Positions 33,232 through 45,213 of a stretch of 64,000 nucleotides of DNA are shown one piece after another. Source of the stretch: Phyllostachys edulis (lineage: Eukaryota; Streptophyta; Magnoliopsida; Poales; Poaceae); assembly GCA_036346405.1 (NCBI GenBank), contig CM070548.1, positions 65,124,877-65,188,876 on the forward strand. Direction: 5' to 3'. The number at the start of each line of letters is the position of its first letter. Position 1 is the first letter of the stretch. The notes below the pieces were generated by a model. That model had not been told where the DNA came from and did no database searches. It saw only the letters and a program-made list of their open reading frames with translations. The position numbers and the translations under genes were made by a program.

Positions 33232-34750
33232 CTAGCTAGAGAAAAGGCTAGGGAACTCGGCTTTGAGTTCTTCTTCACGCTCCCAAGTTGCTTCATTTAC
33301 TGAGTGATTACTCCACTGAATTTTGCAAAAACAGATAGTCTTACTTATGGTTGAACGTTCTGCCACATCCAAAATTTTGACTGGATGTTCCTTGTAAGTG
33401 AGATATTCTTTCAACTCAATTGAATCCAAGGGGGTTTGTTCTGTTGGCACATGAAGACACCTCTTCAACTGCGAGACATGAAAGACATCATGTACTCCTG
33501 CTAATGACTGTGGCAGTTCAAGCTGGTAAGCAACTTCTCCTCGACGCTTCATAATCCTGAAAGGGCCAACATACCTAGGGCAAGCTTCCCTTTGGCATGG
33601 AACCTTCTTACACCTTTAGGAGGAGTAACTCGAAGATAACAAAATCTTATGGTTCAAATCTTAGATCACGACGACGATTATCAGCATAACTTTTCTGCCT
33701 AGATTGAGCTATCTTTAATCTTTCTCTGATCATAAATACTTGGTCTTTTGCTTCCTGAATAATATCTGGTCCGAATACCAAATGTTCGGCTATTTCTTTC
33801 ACATTCATAGGGGTTCTACAGGCACAACCATACAAAGCTTCAAATGGTGACATTTGTAGACTGGCTTGATAACTATTATTGTACGAGAATTCTGCATAAG
33901 GTAAACTCTTATCCCAACTCGTAGCATGAGCTAGAGCACAAGCTCTCAACATGTCCTCCAACACTTTATTTACTCTTTCGGTCTGTCCATCCGTTAGAGG
34001 GTGATAAGTAGTACTAAAATTTAAATGAGTCCCCAAAGCCTCATGCAAACTTTGCCAAAAATGCGAGGTAAACTAAGATGATCGATCTAACACTATCTTC
34101 TTAGGCACACCATGCAAACTGACAATTCTTGTCATATACAATTCTGTAAGGCGATCTGCTGAGTAAGTGGTTTTGACTAGTAAGAAATATGCAACTTTCG
34201 TTAAACAATCTACTATTACCCAAATAGAATTGTAACCCGATTGAGTCCTGGGAAATCCGGTGATAAAATTCATCCCGATCTCTTCCCATTTCCATTTTAG
34301 AATTTTCAAGGGTTGTAATAGGCCTGCTGGTCTATGATGTTCTGCTTTTACTCTCTAACACACATCACATAGGGCAACAAATTCTGTGACTTCTCACTTT
34401 AGATTTCGCCAACAAAATTTATTCTTAACATCCTGATACATCTTAGTGCTTCTAGGGTGAATAGAATACTTTGAATCATGAGCCTCCTTTAAAATTAGCT
34501 ATCTCAAACCATCATCATCAGGCACACAGATACGTCCATTGATCCAAAGCATATCCTAATCATTCTTAGTGAAATCCTTAAATTTTTCTACTTCCATCTT
34601 GAGCTTAATATCTTTAATCGCAGGATCATTTGGTTGAGCTGCACGAATATGCTTTTCCAAGGTAGACCTTACTTCCAAACTAGCCACAAATTTGTCTGCT
34701 ACAACTTCTAACTTTAACTTCTAAAATTCCTTGTGAAGTTCTGGGCAATT
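33232..34750 (-). pseudogene. Integrase and chromodomain-like region, element 2
   Basis: Frames 34309-34073, 34048-33647 and 33552-33232 cover the integrase core, the HPLTDGQTERVNKVLEDMLR segment with the third catalytic residue (Glu), and the C-terminal tail with CFCKIQWSN...EATWEREEELKAEFP. The second catalytic motif (VSDRG-QFTS in the family) is broken by a frameshift at about 34075. The zinc-binding part (about 34310-34700) survives only in pieces. Confidence 0.78.
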
Positions 34751-36600
34751 CTGTTTTATTCCTAAAGCATTACAATAGCTCTTGTGACTTAAAGCATCTG
34801 CCACCACATTGGCTTTACCAGGATGGTAGTGGATTCCAATATTATAATCCTTTATTAACTCCAACCATCTTCTCTGTCTCATGTTCAGATCAGAGTAAGT
34901 GAAAATATACTTCAAGTTCTTATGATTTGAGTATATCTTAGCGATTACCAATGAGATAATGATGCCAAATTTTTAAGACATGCACAACGGCAGCTAATTC
35001 CAAATCATGAGTAAGGTAATTCTCCTCATGAGGTCTTAGTTGTCTCTATGCATAGGCAACAACTCTTCCTTCTTGCATCATGATGCAACCTAATTCTTGA
35101 CGCGAAGCATCACAATAGGTATCGAAATCCTTCCGAACATCTGGCAGAACTAGCACTAGAGCTGACGTTAAACGTTTCTTCAATTCCTAAAAACTTTCCT
35201 CACAAGCTGAAGTCCAAACAAACTTCTTCTCCTTCTTCAACAATTGCATAAGAGGCTTAGCAATTATCGAGAATCCTTCAATGAAACGGCGATAATATCC
35301 CGCCATTCCCAAGAAACTACGAATTTGAGTCACTGTCTTGGGCGGCTCCCAATGTAACACTGCTTTAACCTTACTGGTGTCAACTACTACTCCTTTAGCT
35401 ATCATCACATGACCAAGGAAGTCAACTTCTTGTTTTTAAAAATCACACTTGTTGAACTTAGCATACAACTGATGCTCTCTAAGTTTCTCTAGTATTATTC
35501 TGAAGTGCTCGGCATGTTCTTCTTATGTGTTGGAATAGACCAAAATGTCATCAATGAACATTACCGCAAACTTGCCCAAATATTCCATGAATACATTATT
35601 CATCGTATTCATGAAATATGCATGGGCATTAGTCAAACCAAATGGCATGACCAAGAACTCAAAATGTCTGTATCGTGAAGAAAAAGTAGTCTTTGGTACA
35701 TCTTTCGGACAAATTTCCAACTGATGATAACCTTATCGCAGATTGATCTTTGAGAACACTCCGACTCCTTTCATCTGATCAAACAAATCATCTATTCAGG
35801 GCAGTGGATACTTATTCTTGATGGCAACCTCGTTGAGGGCACGATAATCGATACACATTCTCATACTTCCATCTTTCTTTTTGACAAACAAGACCGGCGC
35901 TCCCCAAGACGACGAACTAGGTCTCACGAAACCTTTCCCAAGAAGTTCTCCAATTTGTTTCTTTATTTCCACTAACTCATCAGTTGGCATCCGATAGGGT
36001 CTCTTAGATATATGTGTTATTCTCGGCACTAAATCAATAACGAACTCAATGTCATGATCTGGTGGTATTCTCGGCAAATCTTCTGGAAAAACATCCGGAT
36101 AGTCTCTGACAATAGGTACATCCTCTAAAGATACAGTCTTTGGACTATTGATTACTAAATGTCCATCACGCACTGTGGTGGCTAGAAACTTCACTTTCCT
36201 TCCATTGGTACCTTCGATTGTTACGGCTTTTCGACCATAATCTAACATAGCTCTGTGCTTTGACAACCAATCCATACCAAGTATGACGTCTAAAGTATGA
36301 GTATCTAAGATAATGAGATTGGCTAGAAACTCAACTTCAGAAATGAGTAATTTAGCTCCTAAACATCCCAAGTTAGAGCTTAACTCTGCCCCAAGCGACT
36401 GGACTAACAAAGTACACTTAAGATGTATAGTTTCTAAATTATTCTTGCTTGCAAAAACTCAAGAAACAAACGAATGCGAAGCTCCAGAATAAAACAAAAT
36501 TGATGCAGGTACTGAGTTAACCAGAAACTTACCCAATACTACGTTGGGTGCTTCCTGAGCTCCTTCCAGGGTGACGTGGTTGACACGGCCTCTAACCATG
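34751..36600 (-). pseudogene. Protease, reverse transcriptase and RNase H region, element 2
   Basis: The frame 36410-35796 runs from the protease linker (VILGMDWLSKHR) into RT fingers (KKKDGSMRMCIDYRALNEV). The frame 35720-35523 has the catalytic block MFIDDILVYS. The frame 35408-35187 has FLGMAGYYRRFIEGFS. The frame 34951-34721 is the end of RNase H. The protease active site reads FYSGASHSF: the catalytic Asp is Tyr. Stops and shifts separate all parts. Confidence 0.8.
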
Positions 36601-37773
36601 GATTATGGAGCTCCTCCGGCTTGACCGGAAACTTGAGGTGCTCCTTGGTTATTAACTGGCGCTGGCGTCTTGCCTGGGTAGCTCCAAGGTTGAAACGAAC
36701 TGAAATGATCGTTCCCTTCTGAGGACAAATGTTAGAGAAATGTCATGGTTCCCGGCAATTGTAGCAAAGTCTAGGGACACTCTGCTGGTTTCCTCATGAA
36801 TTGGGGTTGACTGAAACAGAATTATGAAAATTTTGGGCGGCTGGACGAGGTGCTGGTGCAGTTGCAGGATTCTTAAATGAACTCTGCTGCGAAAAGAGAG
36901 TAAACTGATGAGGAATAATTCTCACTCTTTGCTGAGATTGTGACTTCCTTACTGAGCCATTATGCGCTTACGGTTGTCATCCAATTCCTTTCACTTATCT
37001 TCAAGGATAAGGGCTTTGTTGACCAATTCCTGAAAATCCGAAAAAGTATAAGCAATCAAACTGACTTGCAGTCCAGTGTTTAGTCCTTTCAGAAAATGAC
37101 TATGTCTGGCCTTGTCAGTAGTGACATCCTCTACAGCATAACATGCAAGCTGAGAGAACTTGTTGAGGTAATCGAACACTGTCATACGTCCTTGCTTAAG
37201 TGCATAGAACTCATCCTTTTTTTAGGTCTATGATTCCCTCCAGCACATGATACTAACAAAAAGCTGTAGAGAACTCTTTCCAAGTAATGTTCTGCGGAGT
37301 CTCATGCGCAGCACGAAAATTCTCCCACCATTCAACAGCAATCCCTTCCATATGATGGGTAGCATAGAGAACCTTCTCGTGATTGTTGCACTGAGTGATC
37401 AACAACTTTCTTTCAATCACGTGAAGCAAATCGTTAGCTTCCACTGGTGAAACAACATCTCATAAACTCTACTAGCTTTGACTGTCCATGGTGACCATGA
37501 GCAACTGGTGCTAAATTGTTGTTGTTAGCTTGATCATTGTCCATGTTTTGTATTTGATTCATCATTGAATACATCATCTGAGTCTAGTCGGCCATAAATG
37601 CTCCAAAATTCTGCAAATCTATCGACAGTGCATGAGGTGGAACTGCTTTCAGGGGTCTGTTCACTTTCCTCTGCCCCATTGGTTCCATTAGTTCCTGATC
37701 CACTGGCAGCAGCGTTGCAAGTCTGAACCATCTGGCAAAAGCTCGAAGGAATTAGATAAGGTAGCAAGCACAA
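36601..37773 (-). pseudogene. Gag, element 2
   Basis: Fragments 37773-37534, 37444-37253 and 37185-36991 match the gag of element 1 (VEWWENFRAAHETPQNITWKEF; VFDYLNKFSQLACYA). The zinc knuckle at about 36760-36715 has lost its Gly codon to a stop (CREP-stop-HF). At least three frameshifts are present. Confidence 0.78.
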
Positions 37774-38039
37774 GGTAAGTTAAGAACTAAGCAGGGATAT
37801 GTTTAACCCAACAAACACTACACAAAGTACTCAACTGAAATAACTATATATTAATAAGGGTCTTGGCATGGCTGCAACAAGTGCCTAAAGGCCCTTGCAT
37901 CTCATACTGCACACAAGAAAACGAAAGCAGGCCTAACACACAATTTACCATCTAAAGGACGATACTTCTATTTTTAAGCTGACGCGGCTCTCACACATTG
38001 AGCCTCAACTGACTAAGCCTAATTCTTGGCTAACTCACT

Positions 38040-38705
38040 CACTGAGGTAACCTCCACAACCACGACGATGCTCTTCCCTATCGTAGGCTGGTAGACGAGC
38101 AGGCATCCTCGCGAACTAGTCCTGATGACCTAGAACTGGCGCAACAGGAACAGGTTGCTTGGGTGCAAGCACGACCGGTTTTGGCTCCTGGGCATATAAA
38201 GCTTACTCCCGCTCTGCAATCCTCTCTTCTGCAAGTTGCAGTGTCTCGTAGGCTCCTTGCAGTTCTGCAGTGGTAGTCTCCAAGGTTTCCTCTTGGGCAG
38301 TGACGAAGTGAGCAAGGTGAACCACAGTAACATCTTCTTATCCATTGGTGGACAGGTATCAGGTTGGATGATCCACTACGGAGGCGCGGGGATGAAGGCG
38401 AAAGATAGAACCCTTAAACTCGTTGGCGTAGATGTTGCACACTCGTAGGATGGCTAGACGTGAAGACTCCTGGATCTCTTCACCAAAGATGATCCTCCGA
38501 ACAGTGATGTTCCTGGGATGACTGGCCTTGGTATCCTTTCGGGCGTAGATAGTCAATCGACACAGCACACCCCGACTCGACCATTCACCATCCAGTTGGT
38601 GCCTTGGTAGAGTGGCCTTTCAAATCCTCCAAGTGCTTGTAGAATCTTCTACAACTCAGTAGCGAAACCTCCAGTATGCTCTCCATAGGTCTGAAGTCGT
38701 GTCAT
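38040..38705 (-). pseudogene. ORF0 upstream of gag, element 2
   Basis: The ATG at 38705-38703 opens MTRLQTYGEHTGGF, clearly related to the ORF0 start of element 1 (MSRFKNYGEHKGG). After a stop the frame continues through WMVNG and CRLTIYARKDTKAS (38568-38359). The acidic/proline tail is decayed. Conservation of both the start and the CRLTIYAR block between two diverged elements supports a real protein in their common ancestor. Confidence 0.68.
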
Positions 38706-38901
38706 CTAACAAAGACAGGCAAAATGAAAGAACCCACTTAAAATCAGCGAAGAGGAGATTTTCAACAATAGATGAGCCAAGAGAGAGATAAGAGGAGTTA
38801 AGAAATTCATTAATCTTGCAAGTTTTTTTTTGCTTTAGAAAATAGTTTTCAACTTCTTAAGGACGGCCGATCTAACTAAGGTCAAGACCTATAACTAGTA
38901 T

Positions 38902-38914
38902 GGCTCTCGTACCA
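38902..38914 (-). other. tRNA-iMet primer-binding site, element 2
   Basis: The minus strand reads TGGTACGAGAGCC: two differences from the exact primer site of element 1, four bases from the LTR. Confidence 0.75.
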
Positions 38915-38918
38915 CCTC

Positions 38919-41900
38919 TTTCGGGACCCAAATATGCAAATCTAGACCATCTGTGTATAACGCACTAGTCCAGGATCATGCTAGTGCGCATAGTGTCAAC
39001 ATAAATGGATCTCATTGCACACAATGTCAAGACTTAACAATCACCATCCTCGTAAAACTCCTCCTCGAAAGTAGGCGATGACTCCTCCACTTCAGTTAAA
39101 TGATTGCAACAAGAATGAGTACCCCGAGTACTCAACAAGTTGTACCACATGATGCAAATATAGATGATGGCTAATTCAAAAGAAAATGGCTTTTATGGTT
39201 ATTTTGCAATAAGACAACATTTGCAATTAAATACAAGTGATAGATTGAAAGTGAAATTTAAAATGAATAAACAATAATAGTTTAACAGTTACTTTCACAA
39301 AGACACGAAGTTTAATCCATTTCTTTCACACAGCCATATGAGTTTGAATCACACAGTTGTCCTTTCCCAAATGTTTTAAGAAAATCTACCCCTCGTATGA
39401 AATCCCTGAGCATGTCCATGACCGTAGACATGGCTATTCGAATAAACTTATTAACACTCTTCAGAGGTTTGTACACTTTACCCACAAGATATAACCAGTG
39501 TAGCTAGCACCAATCATAACAAAACTTTTCCAAAACTTCACCCTAAAAATTGACCCTCCCGATGTGTTTTACCGTCGTACCAACCCTGACGAAGTGCTTT
39601 GGTCCGAAGCACACCGTTGGACCTGGAGATGGCAAACCACTCATAAGTGTGACCCGACACAGTAGTACACACCTCCACCATGGCACACAATCTAACCAAC
39701 ATGCCTGAGTAGTCAATGCCAAGATTCCGTAGCTTACTAAGTTAGGTCTGCTCTATACCAGACATGTGGTCGTATAGTTATGGCTCAGTTCAATGTCGCT
39801 TAAAAGACATGTGGTCGTATAGTTGTGGCTCAGTTCAATGTCGCTCAAAAGTTATGTCCTTAATTGACTAAGGCGAGACTGTCAATTACTACCAACTATC
39901 ATATTCATATTTTTCCAAGTGCATAGGTCCACCATATGATAATTCTTGCCACTCGCCTCCGTCTAAATCTTTTCCCACCCTGTTGGTTTAGTGCAACATA
40001 TGCTATCAACGAGTAACAGCACACAACACACAGTTTTACACAAAGTTCTATAATCACTTAATCAAGTTTATATTTTGCCACTCAAAATGATATCAATAAC
40101 CCGTTGCATGGCTAAGCAGACTATTCGTATTTAACCAACCCACATTGGTGCTAAGATAATACCAACTAATAATTAACCACGCTAGGGTGACAAAAGTTCA
40201 TGATAATACAATAGGCAAGGTGGATATAATCAAATGGGTGTATAACTAATCCCAAAATATTTAAAGGATTAAATAATTGAAGTAACATGTAATAATTTGA
40301 ATCAAAGTAATTTTGGGAAACTGGGTTCAACATGGTCAAAGGTACAACTTGCGTTGAAACAAGTATTGGTACTGGTCTTGAGCTTGATAAACTTCTCCTC
40401 CCTCAAATGCTCCCGAAGTATCAATGTCTACTCGCAAACGAAAGCAAAAAACCAAATAAATACAAAAAGAGCAACAAATAAACACCAAAAAATAAATAAA
40501 AATCTCAGGAAGGTTGAGCTTGAATTTGGAAATTTGAATGGGTTCAATTGGAGTTCGTATGAGGAAGAACGGACTCTCGAAATATTTAAATCTAAGAAAA
40601 AGAGAAAGAAAACACTATTTTGAATTTTCATAATTTTCTTTCTAAAAAAATTTCTGAAATATTGCATCAACATGACATCAGCAATGAATTTAGGAATTAA
40701 AAGAAAATCCAAAAACTAGGGAATAGAGGCTGACAGGTAGGACCGTTGGTCTATGGACCTAGTTCATGGCTCTAGTTCACGGGTCTATGGCTCATGGGTT
40801 TATGCCACACTAGATCTAACAGGTGGGGCTCACATGTGAGAGGCTAGGTCTAGGGTAGACTTGGTTTAGCTAGGTTTAGGTCTAGGGTTTTGGTACGGGT
40901 GGCGCTGATGAGGCTAGGTGCTAACGCAGCAAACGCATGGCGATGAGAGGTGACACGCAGCGTACCACATCGACTAAAATTGATCGCCGCCACGCCTGAC
41001 AAATGCGATCGATCGCGAAGGTAGTCATTGTTGGCATGCTTGTTCTCGGGTGAATCCATCTAGCGGCTCTAATGCGGCGATGGAGGGCAGCAAAGGGTTG
41101 AACGACGATGAGAGCGAAGGTGGTGGCTCGGGTCAACGGCAAAACGACGGTGGGTTGCTCCGGTGAGGTCTTGGACACGCACGTTGGGTTCCTGAGACTT
41201 TGGCAATGCTAATGGGTGGTACACGGGACCCAATGGTCAGCAGCAACGATTGGAACATGGCGACGACGGTGAAGCAGAGCGATGGCGATGGCTTCAACAG
41301 TGCGACAACGCTACGGTGATCCTCCGGCGATGAGAAGATGCGCACCAGGTAGAACACGAGAAGGTGAACCCGATGGTGTAGACGATGGTGACTGGGGATC
41401 ACCGATGACAATGGAATCAAATAAATCCCAAGACGGCAGCACTAGGTTTAGGTCTCCAAATCCGACGAAGTGGTAGTGATCTAGGGCTTCGGGATTCAGG
41501 GGATTAGCGATGGAGGTTGAGGCGATCAGTTTGACACGCACGCCGATGGCTTTTATAGCCTGTAGTGGCGGGGCTAAGGGATAGTCCGAACGCGGCACGG
41601 CAGCGGAGTTCAACTCGTGTCTGAGACGAAGACGATGAACAGTGCACCAACAGGACCCACTTGTCAGTGACTTTGGCTTGGTGAGTTTGCGTCAGAAATG
41701 ACACGCGTGCGGCCGATAGTTCGGACCATGCGTGAGTGCGAGCGGGAGAGAGAGAGTGGGCTTCGCTTGCGGAATTGGGCCGATGGACTAGGCTGGGCCA
41801 AGGAATAGGGTTGGGGTAGGGAATAGGATTCAGCCCACTAAGTTTCCTGTGATTTTAATTAGCTTTTGCTTTTTAGAAATACCAATAAATCCAAATGGCA

Positions 41901-42141
41901 AATTAAAAATATCAATTGAACTCAGAAAAATTCCAAAAAAATCTTAAAAATATTTCCGAGCACAAAGAACTCAAATAAATAGTTTTGGAATTAATTGATG
42001 TTCAGATTAGTCACATTAAATTGTGTTGATATTTGAAAGTCTCATTTAAGCTTTGATCAAATTCAAATAAAATTTAGTGAATTTTTCCAATGGACTAAAC
42101 TACTAAAAATGTTTTGAAACTCAGAGAATTGGGATGTTACA
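38919..42141 (-). repeat. 5' LTR of gypsy element 2
   Basis: 3223 bp, ending GGGATGTTACA on the plus strand. Relative to the other LTR it lacks about 190 bp near 39025 and the nested solo LTR, and it has a private 45-bp tandem duplication (39761-39850). Confidence 0.85.
39761..39850. repeat. 45-bp tandem duplication in the element 2 LTR
   Basis: Two adjacent copies (39761-39805 and 39806-39850), both starting GACATGTGGTCGTATAGTT, with a few differences. The other LTR has one copy, so this arose after insertion or before by template slippage. Confidence 0.85.
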
Positions 42142-43479
42142 TGTTAGTACACACAGATCGTGTTAGTTTATCACTATATCCCCTCTGCCTCCCAGAGTTG
42201 TGCAATTCTGACACTGGCCGCGGTGAGTATCCGTCTCCCCTGAACCACCACCCTCCATTGCTGTTCATCCTATGCCTACCATCCTCGTCGCCATTTTCTC
42301 TGTAGGTGTTCATAGGATTGGCCTCAGACCATCTCGCCGATCCATTGCCACCTCTCCCGAATCTCCCACTCATGTCATCACCATACACACTGTGCGGCCA
42401 TTGGTTTTCCTAGCTTCGTTTCTTCCTGACCTCCATGTTGGCTCCTCCAGGTCCGAGGCGAATCCATTACCAAACTGATCTTTTCCGTCGCCATTGTTGC
42501 CCCTCATGTATCTCCACAGACTATCCCCATTGTTGGCATTAGCATTGACATATTTCAGCCCGGGTCGACCCCTCCGGTTCTCACTTGGATTCAACCTATT
42601 TCAGGCTCTCCATTTTGGCTCTAGCTTGACATCCCTTCCAGTATCTGAATATGAATCAAACTCATCATCGATCCACTCCTTCCTAGTCACATTGCCATTG
42701 CTGCCATACGAGACCTTCCACCTCCCGACACCATCCATTGTGTCCACTCTATTCCTCTCTCTCCACTTTGGCTCAAAACCACCGCCGATCACCTCAGAGT
42801 GTGAGAAAGAACCACCACCCATTTGGTTCTTCGCAATGGCATTGCTGCCCTTAGTGCTTGGTGCCTTCCATCTTCCAGAGGGAAGCTTCCTTCTACTCCC
42901 ACTACTTGTTTCTGACCATCTTTGCTCAAGATGACCTTCTCTTGTGCCTTCAGAATCTAAAAAGTAAACATGGCCTCGCTGATCCTTATCCCCATCGCTA
43001 CGGACAGCCATGGCATTTGCGACACCCCATCCTGCCACACCACCCTTCCTCCCACCTCGTCTAACCATTGCTCGCGCGCAAAACTGACATCTCCCATGTC
43101 CTCCGAGTTGGAAATAATCATTCCAGCTCCAGTCGCTAGCATTGTTCTCATCTCCACCATACAAAGCATTCACTGGCTCCCACGTTCCATCTCTTTCCAT
43201 GAATTCCACTGTAGGCTCGCGGTCACCATATGCATCCTCCGCATTGGCATTCTCACGAACACCCTGTGCGTGCTCACTATTACCACTAACATCTTGCGCG
43301 CTCTCGCCCTCAGAACCGAGAAGCGCGTAGGGTTGGACGCTGTGGACGGCGTTCATGGGGAAGAACCTGGCGGAGGCCCTATCGGTGTCCTAAGACGCGA
43401 AGACCCGAGGCTCGTCACGGTCGTTCCAGAGGTCGACGCCGCCAGGGTGGGGAAGCGGTCGGCGAGCACCTTGACCTGG
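42142..43479 (-). pseudogene. Orphan exon of an unidentified Gly/Asn/Trp-rich protein
   Basis: The minus strand has a long coding-like stretch with frames 43356-42601 (251 residues), 42594-42370 and 42388-42137, continuing upstream of the ATG at 43356 through a stop (RASARFFPMNAVHSVQ in one frame). The sequence is hydrophilic, rich in Gly, Asn, Asp and Trp, with recurrent short motifs (WR, RWK, EPKWRE, KEWIDDEFDSYSD). I do not recognise the family. It is bounded on both sides by retroelement ends (42141 and 43480), so it is a gene piece stranded between insertions. Two stops and a frameshift indicate decay. Confidence 0.55.
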
Positions 43480-44451
43480 TGTAAGATCGAGGAGGCCGAC
43501 CAGAAGGGTGAATAGGCGGATTTAATTTTAAGATAACAAGCAATCAATTTAATTCTAAGAATGTAAAAAGGTTGAATATAAATTGAGCACAAGAAAGAAA
43601 CCACAATGACACAGTTCCTTTTTACCATGGTGTTCAGAGACTTGTCGGTCTCTTCTAGTACATGTTGAGGTAAGCCCAAACAAATTGGACTGGCTCCATG
43701 AATTAAGCCAAACACCTCAATTCCACTAGTAGTAGCTCTTTTCCACTCCGGATAGGTGAACTCCAACCTTCACAACACACTGGCCTCTTCACAATCTTCT
43801 TTGAAAAGATCACCGGACACGACACCTCCAACGCCGTCTAGGAGTCGGCACCTCCAATAGTAATAAGTCAAGCCCCTTGCTTGACTCTGACCACATGCAA
43901 CGAATGAACGAGTTCAAGTGGATATGAAATCCACATCTAGATGCAACACATGCAACTAGAGACCTCTCTCCTTGCTCACAAGGTGCAACACATGCACAAT
44001 TAAGAGGAGAAGCTCACCACTAGCTCAAGAGAATGAAGTGGAGTCCCGAGAGATGGTCTCACAACTGGCCAAGGGGGTATTTATAGCGCACACCACAAAA
44101 ACTAGCCGTTGGAGACGAAAAAAGCAAAAATCGGCATTTGCGGTACTACCTCCATAGGGTGGCCAGTACTACCGCACCTACTGTTCAACGGCTATTTTGG
44201 GGTTCATTAAATGCTTTTGAACTACCCACTGATCCGTGCACTACTATCGCACTCACATGGGCTCAGATTATCAAGATAGCAAGAGTACCACTCCTCTCAT
44301 GTGGTACTACCGATTTTCAGGGGAGGGAAAAGCTCCCAAAAACACTTCTCTAGGAATTAGCTATCACCATGTAGGTTTCAGTAGTACCATGGTGTGGTAC
44401 TGAGGGGCCGATAGTACCTTTGGGCGATCATACCGCAGGTATAAGGGCGGT
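43480..44451 (-). mobile_element. Sirevirus-like Copia LTR, truncated
   Basis: On the plus strand it begins TGTAAGATCGAGGAGGCCGAC; the complement is the 3' terminus of the LTR type whose plus-sense form ends at 48925. A TATA box for leftward transcription (GCTATAAATACCCC, about 44075-44090) precedes R/U5. The right part has palindromic modules around CGGTACTACC (about 44140-44400). The U3 end is lost: the sequence stops where a second LTR terminus begins. Confidence 0.7.
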
Positions 44452-44530
44452 TGTAAGATCGAGGAGGCCGACTAGAGGAGGGTGAATAGGCGGTTTTTAA
44501 ATTTTCTTTGGCTAAAACCGAGTTTATGTG
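44452..44530 (-). mobile_element. Terminus of a second Sirevirus-like LTR, cut by element 3
   Basis: 79 bp that again start TGTAAGATCGAGGAGGCCGA, in tandem with the first copy. Gypsy element 3 begins at the next base. The likely continuation of this LTR is at 56137. Confidence 0.7.
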
Positions 44531-45205
44531 TGTAACATCCCAAAATTTTGGTTGTTTTGAAGTTTTAAAAGTAAAAATAACCATTTGAATTTTTTTCTGT
44601 TAAAGTTAAAGCTTAATCTGAATTTTCATGAATCAAAAATAATTTAATATGAATAATTTTAACATCAACTATTTTCAAAATTATTTTATTTGGATTCTTT
44701 GTGCTTGGATATATTTTCTAGATTTTTCTAGAATTTTTTCGAGTGCATTTGCTATTTTCTATTTGCCAATTGGATTTTATGCTATTTTCTAAAAAGGAAA
44801 ATTAATATAAAATCTCGGAAATGCTTTCGGGCTTAATCTCTTTCCCTTGGCCCATCATCTCCTTCGCAGAGCCCAGCCCAGCTCGGCCTTTCCTTTTCGC
44901 GTAGCCGAGCGCGCGCGCCTCCTTCTCCCTTTGCCAGGTAGGCCCCCACGCGTCGTCGTCCTCCTTCGGCTTTCTTCCTTGCACGAGTTCGCTCTCATTC
45001 GCCATTGTTTGAGCTCGAATCTCGGTGCGACAAAAGGGGATTCTCCAACTAAAATATCCCAGGAAACCGTGTTAATTCACTTTCCTTATATTTCCACAAT
45101 CGTATCAAATCAAATTTGAGTTCGTACCACCTTCTATCCCGAGTTCGTTTCGTATGCGTCTCGAACTCATTTTGGGGGTTTTCCAATCTAGACTTACCCG
45201 CACCC

Positions 45206-45213
45206 TATAAAAG
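45206..45213 (+). promoter_or_regulatory. TATA box in the LTR of element 3
   Basis: TATAAAAG in a GC-rich context (CACCCTATAAAAGGACC), at the position that matches the TATA box of the element 1 LTR. Confidence 0.6.

Larger units (their letters stand above)
29347..42141 (-). mobile_element. Gypsy element 2, Ty3/gypsy LTR retrotransposon (same family as element 1)
   Basis: The 12.8-kb element has the same order as element 1 on the same strand: 5' LTR 38919-42141, primer site, ORF0, gag, pol with chromodomain-like tail, PPT, 3' LTR 29347-33192. Protein and LTR sequences are recognisably the same family. It has more frameshifts and stops than element 1. The flanks (TTCGG at 29342-29346 and TGTTA at 42142-42146) do not match, so no target duplication supports a simple insertion. 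Confidence 0.88.
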
